Origin: Rhodobacteraceae bacterium UBA6213
GTDB lineage: Bacteria > Pseudomonadota > Alphaproteobacteria > Rhodobacterales > Rhodobacteraceae
Direction of reading: 5' to 3'
Length of the DNA: 64,000 nt
NCBI GenBank assembly: GCA_002421605.1
Contig: DISJ01000020.1
Coordinates: forward strand, 1 to 64,000
The notes beneath the pieces are model-generated. The model searched no databases and was not told the origin of the DNA. It saw only the letters and a list, made by a program, of their open reading frames with translations. A program made the translations under genes and the position numbers. The number at the start of each line of letters is the position of its first letter. Position 1 is the first letter of the stretch. Positions 44,390 through 52,582 of the stretch are shown piece after piece.

Positions 44390-45355
44390 ATGGCATTCAA
44401 ATACCCCAAACCCACCCCGAAAGGGCTATGGCGGCGCACGCCTCCGGCGATCTTTCCCCCGATACTCGGCGCACTCGGCATGGGCCTTGCGTGGCGCTGG
44501 GGCGCTGCGAGCTTTGGCGTTCCGGGCGAGGCGGTTGAGACGTTGCTCGGCGCGCTGACGTTGCTTGCGACCTTCGCGCTTGTCGCTTACGCGGTCAAAC
44601 TGCTGCGCCGCCCCGCTGTGCTGTTCGAAGATCTGCGGATTCTACCGGGCTACGCGGGTGTCTCGGCGGCGGTGCTTTGCCTTGAACAGCTGATCTCGGT
44701 GATGGCCCCCTACGCCCCGCTTGAGGCGCGGGGGGTTTTCTGGCTGGCGCTGGCGCTGCACCTTGGGCTGCTGGCAAGCCTTGTTTGGGTGTTCTTTACC
44801 GCGCCGGGTGTGCAGCGCCGCGTAACGCCCGCCTGGCATCTGCCGTGGTCCGGGCTTGGGGTGGCGGGGCTTGCGGCGCAGCATCTGGGCCTGAGCGGCC
44901 TTGCAACGGTGCTGTTCTGGGCAGCGCTTGCGCTGTCAATGATGATCTGGGCGGCTGCGGCCGAGCAGTTTCGCCGCGAGCGGGTGCCTGCGGCACTGCG
45001 CCCGCTGATGGCCATACATCTGGCGCCAATGGGCTATGTGGGCGCGCTTGCATGGGAATTGCAGATGTCGGGGCTGGGGCATGCCTTGGCCGCGGTGGCG
45101 GTGGTGGTGGCGCTGGTGATGATTGTGAGCGCGCGCTGGCTGCTTGAGGCCGGTTTCAGCCCGCTTTGGGGTGCGTTGACCTATCCTGCGGCCTCGACTG
45201 CAGGGCTCTGGCTAATGGCGGCCGGGCGCTGGCATCTGGCGGGCGGGCTGATGCTGGTGCTGGGCACGCTGATTACCGTTCCCATCGCCTTCATGATCCT
45301 GCGGGATTGGGCCGCAGGGCGGCTTGCCATAAAAACCAACGCGGCGGTGGCCTGA
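44390..45355 (+). CDS. TDT-family (TehA/SLAC1-like) membrane protein
   Basis: A 321-aa protein with about ten hydrophobic helices and the opening PPAIFPPILGALGMGLAWRW, typical of the TDT family (tellurite-resistance/dicarboxylate transporters, SLAC1 fold). Substrates in the family include dicarboxylates, sulfite and anions; which applies here is unknown. It is followed by guaB after a short gap. Confidence 0.8.
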   Translation: MAFKYPKPTPKGLWRRTPPAIFPPILGALGMGLAWRWGAASFGVPGEAVETLLGALTLLATFALVAYAVKLLRRPAVLFEDLRILPGYAGVSAAVLCLEQLISVMAPYAPLEARGVFWLALALHLGLLASLVWVFFTAPGVQRRVTPAWHLPWSGLGVAGLAAQHLGLSGLATVLFWAALALSMMIWAAAAEQFRRERVPAALRPLMAIHLAPMGYVGALAWELQMSGLGHALAAVAVVVALVMIVSARWLLEAGFSPLWGALTYPAASTAGLWLMAAGRWHLAGGLMLVLGTLITVPIAFMILRDWAAGRLAIKTNAAVA

Positions 45356-45423
45356 GGGCTTGCCAAACGCTGCGCGAGGTGAAACAGAAAACCGCCAAAC
45401 GAAAGCTGCCAAGGAGGCATTCC

Positions 45424-46872
45424 ATGCAGATTCGCGAGGCCCTCACTTTTGATGACGTGCTTCTGGTTCCCGCCGCGTCATCGGTGCTCCCTTCCGAGGC
45501 CGATGTGGCAACCTATGTCACCAAACTCATACGGCTAAACATCCCGCTTCTCAGCTCGGCCATGGATACCGTGACCGAGGCGAAAATGGCAATTGCCATG
45601 GCGCAGGCGGGCGGCATGGGGGTGATTCACCGCAACCTCGACATCGAAGCACAGGCGAACGAAGTGCGCCGCGTGAAGCGTTTTGAATCGGGTGTGGTCT
45701 TTAACCCGATCACGCTAAAGCCAGACCAAACGCTGGCCGATGCCAAAGCCTTGCAGGAACGCTACAACGTCACCGGCTTTCCCGTGGTGGATGAGCGCGG
45801 CCTAGTGGTGGGCATCGTGACCAACCGCGACATGCGCTTTGCCTCAGACGACAAAACCCCGGTGCGCGTGATGATGACCTCGGACAACCTCGCGATGCTG
45901 ACCGAGCCTGCGGATCTCGACGAGGCCAAAAACCTGATGAAGGTGCGGCGCATCGAAAAGCTGCTGGTCACCGATGGTAAGGGCAAGCTGACCGGGCTCT
46001 TGACACTGAAAGACACCGAAAAGGCTGTGCTGAACCCGCACGCCTGCAAAGACGAGATGGGGCGCTTGCGCGTGGCCGCGGCCACCACGGTGGGCGATGC
46101 GGGCTTTGAACGCTCGGCGGCACTGATCGAGGCGGGGTGCGACCTGATCGTCATCGATACGGCGCATGGCCATAATGATGGCGTGGTGCGTGCGGTTGAA
46201 CGGGTTAAAGCGCTTTCCAATTCGGTGCAGGTGGTGGCGGGCAACGTGGCCACCGCAGCCGCTACGCGCGCGTTGATCGCGGCGGGCGCCGATGCGGTCA
46301 AGGTTGGGATCGGCCCTGGCAGCATTTGCACCACGCGCATTGTGGCCGGTGTCGGCGTGCCGCAGATGACCGCGATCATGGATGCCGCCAGTGCGGCGGG
46401 CGATATTCCGGTTATCGCGGACGGTGGCATCAAGTATTCGGGTGATTTCGCCAAGGCGATCGCGGCGGGTGCAAGCTGTGCGATGGTTGGCAGTGCGATT
46501 GCGGGCACCGACGAAAGCCCGGGCGAAATCATCCTGTATCAGGGCCGCAGCTTCAAATCCTATCGCGGCATGGGCAGCCTTGGCGCGATGGCGCGCGGCT
46601 CGGCTGATCGATATTTTCAAAAGGATGCCGCATCAGACAAGCTGGTGCCGGAAGGGATCGAGGGGCAGGTGCCCTACAAGGGCTCAGCCTCGGCGGTCGT
46701 GCACCAACTGGTCGGCGGCCTGCGTGCCGCGATGGGCTACACCGGTAATCGCACGATTGCCGAAATGCGCGCCAACTGCGAGTTCGTGCGCATTACCGGG
46801 GCGGGTCTGAAGGAAAGCCACGTGCACGATGTGCAGATCACCCGTGAGAGCCCGAACTATCGGGTTATGTGA
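45424..46872 (+). CDS. guaB: IMP dehydrogenase
   Basis: A 482-aa enzyme oxidising IMP to XMP, the first step of GTP synthesis. A TIM barrel is interrupted by two CBS domains (about residues 90-205). The catalytic loop is GIGPGSICTTRIVAGVGVPQ with the essential Cys; the N-terminal signature is LTFDDVLLVPAASSVLPSEA and the flap has YRGMGSLGAM. Start ATG 45424 has RBS AAGGAGG. rsmB follows in the same direction. Confidence 0.96.
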   Translation: MQIREALTFDDVLLVPAASSVLPSEADVATYVTKLIRLNIPLLSSAMDTVTEAKMAIAMAQAGGMGVIHRNLDIEAQANEVRRVKRFESGVVFNPITLKPDQTLADAKALQERYNVTGFPVVDERGLVVGIVTNRDMRFASDDKTPVRVMMTSDNLAMLTEPADLDEAKNLMKVRRIEKLLVTDGKGKLTGLLTLKDTEKAVLNPHACKDEMGRLRVAAATTVGDAGFERSAALIEAGCDLIVIDTAHGHNDGVVRAVERVKALSNSVQVVAGNVATAAATRALIAAGADAVKVGIGPGSICTTRIVAGVGVPQMTAIMDAASAAGDIPVIADGGIKYSGDFAKAIAAGASCAMVGSAIAGTDESPGEIILYQGRSFKSYRGMGSLGAMARGSADRYFQKDAASDKLVPEGIEGQVPYKGSASAVVHQLVGGLRAAMGYTGNRTIAEMRANCEFVRITGAGLKESHVHDVQITRESPNYRVM

Positions 46873-46927
46873 GGCACCGCATGGCATTACGCGGAACTCT
46901 GAAGGTATCGTATGAAGGGGCTGAGGC

Positions 46928-48088
46928 GTGACCCCGGCCGCCCGCGTTGCCGCTGCGATCGAGGTGCTTGACCGTCACTTGGGCGGCGAGGCGGGCGAGG
47001 CGGCACTGACCGGCTGGGCGCGCGCCAACCGCTACGCAGGCTCGGGCGATCGCGCCGCCGTTCGCGACCTAGTGTACGATGCGCTTCGGTGTCGTCGCTC
47101 CTACGCGGCATTGGGTGGCGCGCTGACCGGGCGGGGCCTCATGCTGGGCTATTGCGCCGCACAAGGCATTGATCCAGAAACAATTTTCACGGCAGAGCGG
47201 TTTGCCCCCGCAACCTTGACCGAGGCCGAGCGTGCGCCACGCGCTGCGCCCGAGGGGCTTGCGGCACTCGACTGCCCCGATTGGCTCGCGCCTCGGCTAC
47301 AGGCGGCACTTGGAAAAGATTTTGCCCTTATTATGGCCGCACAGCGCCACCGCGCGCCTTTGTTTCTGCGCGTTAACGCCGCCCGTGCGACCCGAGCAGA
47401 AGCGGCAGCGGCGTTGGCGGCTGAAGGTATTGCCACGGTATCGCGAAGTGAAGCGAGCTATGCACTTGAAGTTACGGAAAACGCTCGCAAAGTCGCATCA
47501 TCGCAGGCGTATCTTCATGGCGTTGTCGAGGTGCAGGACCTTTCGTCGCAATGCGCGGTCGAGGCACTACCCCTGCCAAAGGGCGGGCGAGTGCTGGATT
47601 ACTGCGCGGGTGGTGGCGGCAAGCTTTTGGCGATGGCGGCGCGTGGGGCGGCAGATTTTGTGGCGCATGACGTAGATCCGCGCCGGATGCACGACCTTCC
47701 TGCGCGCGCTGAGAGGGCGGGCGTCGTGGTGCGTCTGGCCGAACCCGACCAGGCGCCGGGCGGGCAGGATCTGGTCTTGGTCGATGCGCCGTGCACCGGG
47801 TCTGGCACCTGGCGGCGCACGCCCGAGGCAAAGTGGCGCCTGACGCCGGCCCGACTTGCGGAACTGACCGCGTTGCAGGCCACGATCCTTGCCAAGGCGC
47901 AGCAGCTTGTCGCACCGGGCGGGGTGCTGGCCTACATGACCTGCTCGCTACTCACCGAAGAAAACGAGGCGCAGATGGCGCAGTTTCTTGCCAATCATCC
48001 CGGCTGGGAGCTTGGTCAGGCACGTCGTTTCAGCCCGTTCACTGGGGGCGATGGCTTCTTTCTGGCGGTTTTTTCGCGAAAAGCGTAA
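46928..48088 (+). CDS. rsmB: RsmB/NOP2-Sun-type RNA methyltransferase
   Basis: A 386-aa SAM-dependent methyltransferase. The N-terminal NusB-like region is followed by the catalytic core: VLDYCAGGGGKLLAMAARGA (SAM binding), VDAPCTGSGTWRR (motif IV) and AYMTCSLLTEENEAQ (catalytic Cys). It probably makes m5C in 16S rRNA. The start is GTG 46928. It follows guaB after 55 bp, and relatives in Rhodobacteraceae have the same arrangement. Confidence 0.87.
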   Translation: MTPAARVAAAIEVLDRHLGGEAGEAALTGWARANRYAGSGDRAAVRDLVYDALRCRRSYAALGGALTGRGLMLGYCAAQGIDPETIFTAERFAPATLTEAERAPRAAPEGLAALDCPDWLAPRLQAALGKDFALIMAAQRHRAPLFLRVNAARATRAEAAAALAAEGIATVSRSEASYALEVTENARKVASSQAYLHGVVEVQDLSSQCAVEALPLPKGGRVLDYCAGGGGKLLAMAARGAADFVAHDVDPRRMHDLPARAERAGVVVRLAEPDQAPGGQDLVLVDAPCTGSGTWRRTPEAKWRLTPARLAELTALQATILAKAQQLVAPGGVLAYMTCSLLTEENEAQMAQFLANHPGWELGQARRFSPFTGGDGFFLAVFSRKA

Positions 48089-48187
48089 ATCGACAACACG
48101 CTAGAGTTGAAAGTCGGCGCCGTTTAATCTCCCTTTAAGCATTTGCCCGCGCAATGGTCGCAACGAATCTGCTTTAGGGAGCCTCGG

Positions 48188-50494
48188 GTGAGCTATCCGG
48201 TGTCCACGCCCTCACCGCTGACGCGCACGGCGCTGGCACTTGCGCCGGGTGGGTCGGCGCTTTTGCTTGCAGCTGCGGCGCTAGCTGCTGCCGCGTTTGT
48301 GGTTGGTGAACAGCGGGTTATGTTGCTTTGTCTTGCGGTCGCGGGTGCACTTGCCAGCACCGCGCTTTTACTACGTCTGATGGCCCGGCGGCATGCGCAA
48401 ACGCGCGCCGCGCTACACCGTCAACTTTCTGATTTCATTGCGTATGACGCAACCCCAAGCTTTACCTCCAGCGCCGATGGCAGCATCGGATTTCAAAACC
48501 AAGCGGCGCTTGAACGATTTGGCGCGCGGGGCGGGCAGACGCTAACTCGCGCTCTTGGTGAGGTTTTCGCCAACCCCGCCGCAATGCTCGCGCGGTTGCA
48601 GGCGCGGGCCGCAGTGCAAGGTGCCGCGCGTGACGACCTTGTGACCCGGCGCGGCCACGCACGTCTGGCGGTGCATCGGGTCGGCGAGGGTAGTTTTCTC
48701 TGGCGAATCGAAGAGCTGGTCGAACGTGCCCCCGGCGGGCGCGGTGGCGAAACGCTGAGCTTGCCGATGTTGACGGCGTCCAAAAACGACACAGTCCTGT
48801 TCATGAACGAAGCGATGCGGCGACTGGTAGGCGCGCGGGTGCGAACACTCGACCGCATATTTTCAAAATTGCCACTTCGCTCGGGGGAGGAGCATGAAAT
48901 TGCGTCGCCGACAGGCACGGTGCGCGCCGTTGTGGCCGAGGTAACGGGTGCGGGCGGGCGGCGAGAAGTGTTCTTGCTGCCCATGGCAACTGGGCACGCC
49001 ACTGCCGCGGACCCCACCTCTTTCGATGCGTTGCCGGTGGCGCTGCTGCGGCTGGCAGCGGATGGTCAAGTGCTAGCGGCCAACCGCGCCGCCCGGGCCC
49101 TGATTGGCGATATTGCGGGCGAGGCGCGCTTTGCCGAGTTGTTCGAGGGGCTTGGACGCCCGGTCAACGATTGGCTTGCAGACGCGATTGACGGCCGCGC
49201 CGAAGGGCGCCCCGAAGTGCTGCGCGCGCGCCAAGCCGAACGCGAGATTTTTTTGCAGGTGACGTTGGCACGTGCGGTCGAAAACGGGCAGGCGGGGCTT
49301 GTGGCTGTGCTTTCGGACGCAACGCAGTTGAAAACGCTTGAGGCGCAATTTGTGCAAAGCCAGAAGATGCAGGCGATTGGCCAGCTTGCCGGCGGAATCG
49401 CACATGATTTCAACAACCTGCTGACCGCCATTTCCGGGCATTGCGACCTTCTGATGTTGCGCCACGACAAGGGCGACCCGGATTTTTCAGACCTCAACCA
49501 GATCAGCCAAAACGCCAATCGCGCGGCGAGCCTTGTTGGCCAGTTGCTTGCGTTTTCACGCAAGCAGACGCTCAAGCCGCAGGTGATCGACTTGCGCGAT
49601 ACGCTTTCAGATCTCACGCATCTGCTGAACCGTCTGGTCGGCGCAAAGGTGATTCTGCATTTGAGCCATGCGTCAGAGCTTAGCCCGATCCGCGCCGACA
49701 AGCGTCAACTGGAACAGGTCATCATGAACCTTGTGGTAAACGCGCGCGATGCGATGCCGGGTGGCGGCAAGATCAGTATCGAGACCGAGAATTTGCATCT
49801 GGCGGACGAGTTGCGCAAAGGTCGTGCGACGCTGGCACCCGGCAATTATGTGGTGGTGCGAGTGATCGACGAGGGTACAGGGATCGCACCCGACAAGATG
49901 CCGAAGATCTTCGAGCCTTTCTATACCACCAAACGCACCGGCGAAGGCACCGGGCTAGGGCTTTCCACGGTGTACGGCATTGTCAAACAGACAGGCGGGT
50001 ATGTTTTCTGCGATTCTGTGGTGGGTTCTGGCACTTGCTTCACGCTCTACTTTCCCGCGCATGAAAGGCTTGCCGAGCCCGAACCGCAAGACCGGCGCGA
50101 GCCGGCCCTCCCACGCGCCAGCGCTGCACAGGCCACGGTGCTGCTGGTCGAGGACGAATCGCCCGTGCGCGCTTTCGCATGCCGCGCATTGAAGTTGCGT
50201 GGCTATACGGTGTTCGAGGCCGAAACCGGCGAAGAGGCGCTGCGCATTCTTGAAGATGCGGCCATGCAGATCGACGTGTTCCTGACCGATGTCATCATGC
50301 CCGGCATGGACGGACCATCCTGGGTGCAAGAGGCACTCAGGGTGCGGCCAGGAACGCCGGTGATTTTCGTGTCAGGTTACGCCGAAGACGTGTTTAACGA
50401 TGGCCGCGTACCGGTGCCAGGTGCGGTGTTTTTGCCAAAGCCATTTTCGCTGAGCGAGCTTGCAGAAACGGTTAGCAAGCAACTGCGCGCCTGA
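48188..50494 (+). CDS. cckA: Cell-cycle hybrid histidine kinase CckA
   Basis: A 768-aa hybrid kinase. Two transmembrane helices (about 20-70) are followed by PAS-like domains (about 90-390), the HisKA phosphoacceptor in QLAGGIAHDFNNLL, the HATPase (NLVVNARDAMPGGG; GTGLGLSTVYGIV) and a receiver (VLLVEDESPVRAFACRALKL, Asp in VFLTDVIMPGMDG). In alphaproteobacteria CckA phosphorylates CtrA via ChpT. Start GTG 48188 is preferred because AGGGAG lies in front. It is conserved upstream of recA in this order here. Confidence 0.9.
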   Translation: MSYPVSTPSPLTRTALALAPGGSALLLAAAALAAAAFVVGEQRVMLLCLAVAGALASTALLLRLMARRHAQTRAALHRQLSDFIAYDATPSFTSSADGSIGFQNQAALERFGARGGQTLTRALGEVFANPAAMLARLQARAAVQGAARDDLVTRRGHARLAVHRVGEGSFLWRIEELVERAPGGRGGETLSLPMLTASKNDTVLFMNEAMRRLVGARVRTLDRIFSKLPLRSGEEHEIASPTGTVRAVVAEVTGAGGRREVFLLPMATGHATAADPTSFDALPVALLRLAADGQVLAANRAARALIGDIAGEARFAELFEGLGRPVNDWLADAIDGRAEGRPEVLRARQAEREIFLQVTLARAVENGQAGLVAVLSDATQLKTLEAQFVQSQKMQAIGQLAGGIAHDFNNLLTAISGHCDLLMLRHDKGDPDFSDLNQISQNANRAASLVGQLLAFSRKQTLKPQVIDLRDTLSDLTHLLNRLVGAKVILHLSHASELSPIRADKRQLEQVIMNLVVNARDAMPGGGKISIETENLHLADELRKGRATLAPGNYVVVRVIDEGTGIAPDKMPKIFEPFYTTKRTGEGTGLGLSTVYGIVKQTGGYVFCDSVVGSGTCFTLYFPAHERLAEPEPQDRREPALPRASAAQATVLLVEDESPVRAFACRALKLRGYTVFEAETGEEALRILEDAAMQIDVFLTDVIMPGMDGPSWVQEALRVRPGTPVIFVSGYAEDVFNDGRVPVPGAVFLPKPFSLSELAETVSKQLRA

Positions 50495-50557
50495 CGCTGT
50501 GTGTTTGGCAAGGGCCTAAACAGTATAGATCTTTTTCGCCGCTACCGCGCCTTGTGC

Positions 50558-51166
50558 TCAGGCGGTCGAGCCGGACCTGACGCGGTGATAGAGTGTGAGA
50601 TCTTCGGAAAGATGCGTCTGCAACTTTTCGCGCACGGGCGTGGAAAGCGACGTCTCGCCTTCGGGCGAAACGTTCACCCGTGGCAGCACGATTTCAAAAT
50701 CGAGCCGATCTTCAAGAAAATTCACGAAGCGCCCGATATCCTCGTAGCAAAACAGTTTATCCACCCCGAGCGTACCATCCGCGAGGCTGAGAAACCGCGC
50801 TTGCGATCCAAGTTGAGCGTAAGCTGGTTGCTTGCGCTCCATATAGGCGGTGGCGAACTGATCAAAGCTCAACCCTTCGGTCGAGTTGGCGGTGCCCATG
50901 ATGTCGTCGCGCTGGCGATACCGATACCAGCTTCCCAGCCAGTCGAACGGCTCGCGCATCAGGGCGACCACGTCGAACCGCTCGCCAGCGGCGGTTTCAA
51001 GGTAGGGTGCAAGAAAGCGGCGAAAACGCTGCGCGGTGGTGTGCTTGAGCGCGGGCGGGCGTTGCACAGCAATCGCGGTAAGTGGTTCAAGCGCAACCGA
51101 AAGGGCGGTAGAGCCGGTTTTTGGGGTGGCCAGAAGAACCAGTCGCTGTTGCCAGAAAATGAGCAT
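50558..51166 (-). CDS. Sulfotransferase-family protein
   Basis: A 202-aa protein with a PAPS 5'-phosphosulfate loop motif near the start (LLATPKTGSTALSVALEPL) and VVALMREPFDWLGSWYRYRQ, the 3'-phosphate region. It is shorter than many sulfotransferases, and no membrane segment is present. The acceptor is unknown; in roseobacters such enzymes may modify surface glycans. Start ATG 51166 follows the TATA-rich leader. Inserted between cckA and recA on the opposite strand. Confidence 0.75.
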   Translation of the reverse strand: MLIFWQQRLVLLATPKTGSTALSVALEPLTAIAVQRPPALKHTTAQRFRRFLAPYLETAAGERFDVVALMREPFDWLGSWYRYRQRDDIMGTANSTEGLSFDQFATAYMERKQPAYAQLGSQARFLSLADGTLGVDKLFCYEDIGRFVNFLEDRLDFEIVLPRVNVSPEGETSLSTPVREKLQTHLSEDLTLYHRVRSGSTA

Positions 51167-51272
51167 GTGAACCGCCAGAATAATTTCTACTTGCCTAACC
51201 GGAAAGCAATCCTGCGTAAACCGTATCTTAACCACCTTTTGCAACGCTGATCTGTAAGATTTTAGTTGTAAT

Positions 51273-51287
51273 GTTCTTGTTTCGGTC
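51273..51287 (+). promoter_or_regulatory. Possible second LexA half-box
   Basis: GTTC-N7-GGTC, one mismatch from the GTTC-N7-GTTC direct repeat bound by alphaproteobacterial LexA, 13 bp before the better box in the recA leader. Confidence 0.35.
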
Positions 51288-51299
51288 CCATAAACGCCA

Positions 51300-51314
51300 G
51301 AACAAGACGAGAAC
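51300..51314 (+). promoter_or_regulatory. LexA (SOS) box of recA
   Basis: GAAC-N7-GAAC, the complement of the alphaproteobacterial LexA direct repeat GTTC-N7-GTTC, 59 bp before the recA ATG. It implies SOS induction of recA. Confidence 0.8.
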
Positions 51315-51372
51315 ATGCGCCGTAGGCAGTCGATTGCCCCCCGGCGTGCCCTGTGGGATAAGGACGCGAACA

Positions 51373-52440
51373 ATGGCAACGGCGAATGTATTCGAAATGA
51401 ATGACAAAAGAGCCTCGGACAAGCAGAAGGCGCTCGATTCGGCGCTGGCACAGATTGAGCGCCAGTTCGGCAAGGGTTCGATCATGCGGCTGGGTTCCGA
51501 CAACCCGGTGATGGATGTCGAGGCCACCTCGACAGGCTCTCTCGGGCTCGACATCGCGCTTGGAATCGGTGGCCTTCCCAAGGGGCGGGTGATCGAGATT
51601 TACGGGCCGGAAAGCTCGGGCAAGACGACGCTGACGCTGCACGTTGTGGCGGAAGAGCAGAAAAAAGGCGGCGTCTGCGCCTTTGTCGATGCCGAACACG
51701 CGCTTGATCCACAATATGCGCGCAAGCTGGGCGTGAACCTTGATGATCTCTTGATCTCGCAGCCCGACACGGGCGAGCAGGCGCTAGAGATTGTCGATAC
51801 GCTGGTGCGCTCTGGTGCGGTCAGCTTGGTGGTGATCGACTCGGTTGCAGCACTGACGCCGAAGGCGGAAATCGAAGGTGATATGGGCGACCATCAGGTG
51901 GGCGCACAGGCGCGGCTGATGAGCCAGGCGATGCGTAAGCTGACAGCCTCGATCGGGCGATCAAACTGCATGGTGATTTTCATCAACCAGATCCGCATGA
52001 AAATTGGCGTGATGTTTGGCAGCCCCGAAACCACCTCGGGCGGGCAGGCGCTGAAGTTTTACGCGAGCGTGCGCCTCGACATCCGCCGCACCGGTTCGAT
52101 CAAGGATCGCGACGAGGTGGTGGGCAATACCACCCGCGTTAAAGTGGTCAAGAACAAGGTAGCACCACCCTTCAAGCAGGTGGAATTCGACATCATGTAT
52201 GGCGAAGGCATCTCGAAAGTGGGCGAACTGGTCGATCTGGGCGTCAAGGCCGGGGTCGTGGAAAAATCGGGCGCCTGGTATTCTTATGGCGACGAGCGCA
52301 TCGGACAGGGGCGCGAAAACGCCAAGCAGTTTCTGCGCGACAACCCGGCGATGGCCAATGCCATCGAAGACAAGATTCGCGCCGGGCATGGGCTCGATTT
52401 TTCAGCCACTGACATGGACGAAGCGGTGACTGAGGAATAA
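51373..52440 (+). CDS. recA: Recombinase RecA
   Basis: A 355-aa recombinase for homologous recombination and SOS co-protease activity. Walker A is GPESSGKTTLTLHVVAEEQK, Walker B region VVIDSVAALTPKAEIEGDMG, and loop L2 region GSPETTSGGQALKFYASVRL. The start MATANVFEMND is at 51373; the in-frame upstream ATG (51271) is rejected since the LexA box lies between. A hairpin terminator follows the stop. Confidence 0.97.
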   Translation: MATANVFEMNDKRASDKQKALDSALAQIERQFGKGSIMRLGSDNPVMDVEATSTGSLGLDIALGIGGLPKGRVIEIYGPESSGKTTLTLHVVAEEQKKGGVCAFVDAEHALDPQYARKLGVNLDDLLISQPDTGEQALEIVDTLVRSGAVSLVVIDSVAALTPKAEIEGDMGDHQVGAQARLMSQAMRKLTASIGRSNCMVIFINQIRMKIGVMFGSPETTSGGQALKFYASVRLDIRRTGSIKDRDEVVGNTTRVKVVKNKVAPPFKQVEFDIMYGEGISKVGELVDLGVKAGVVEKSGAWYSYGDERIGQGRENAKQFLRDNPAMANAIEDKIRAGHGLDFSATDMDEAVTEE

Positions 52441-52444
52441 CGAC

Positions 52445-52470
52445 TCGCCCGCGCGTGGGCTGTTTTTTCG
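52445..52470 (+). terminator. recA terminator
   Basis: GCCC-GCGCGT-GGGC followed by TGTTTTTT just after the recA stop. A second GC-rich hairpin (CGGTCGGGC-CAAT-CGCCCGGCCG, about 52489-52512) lies before alaS. Confidence 0.7.
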
Positions 52471-52582
52471 GCGACCCCCTTTGTTCAGCGGTCGGGCCAA
52501 TCGCCCGGCCGCTTTGCTTTCTGGACAGGGCAGGGGCCGGGCGCTAAACGGGGGGCAACCCGCCCGACATAGGCCAAAAGAC

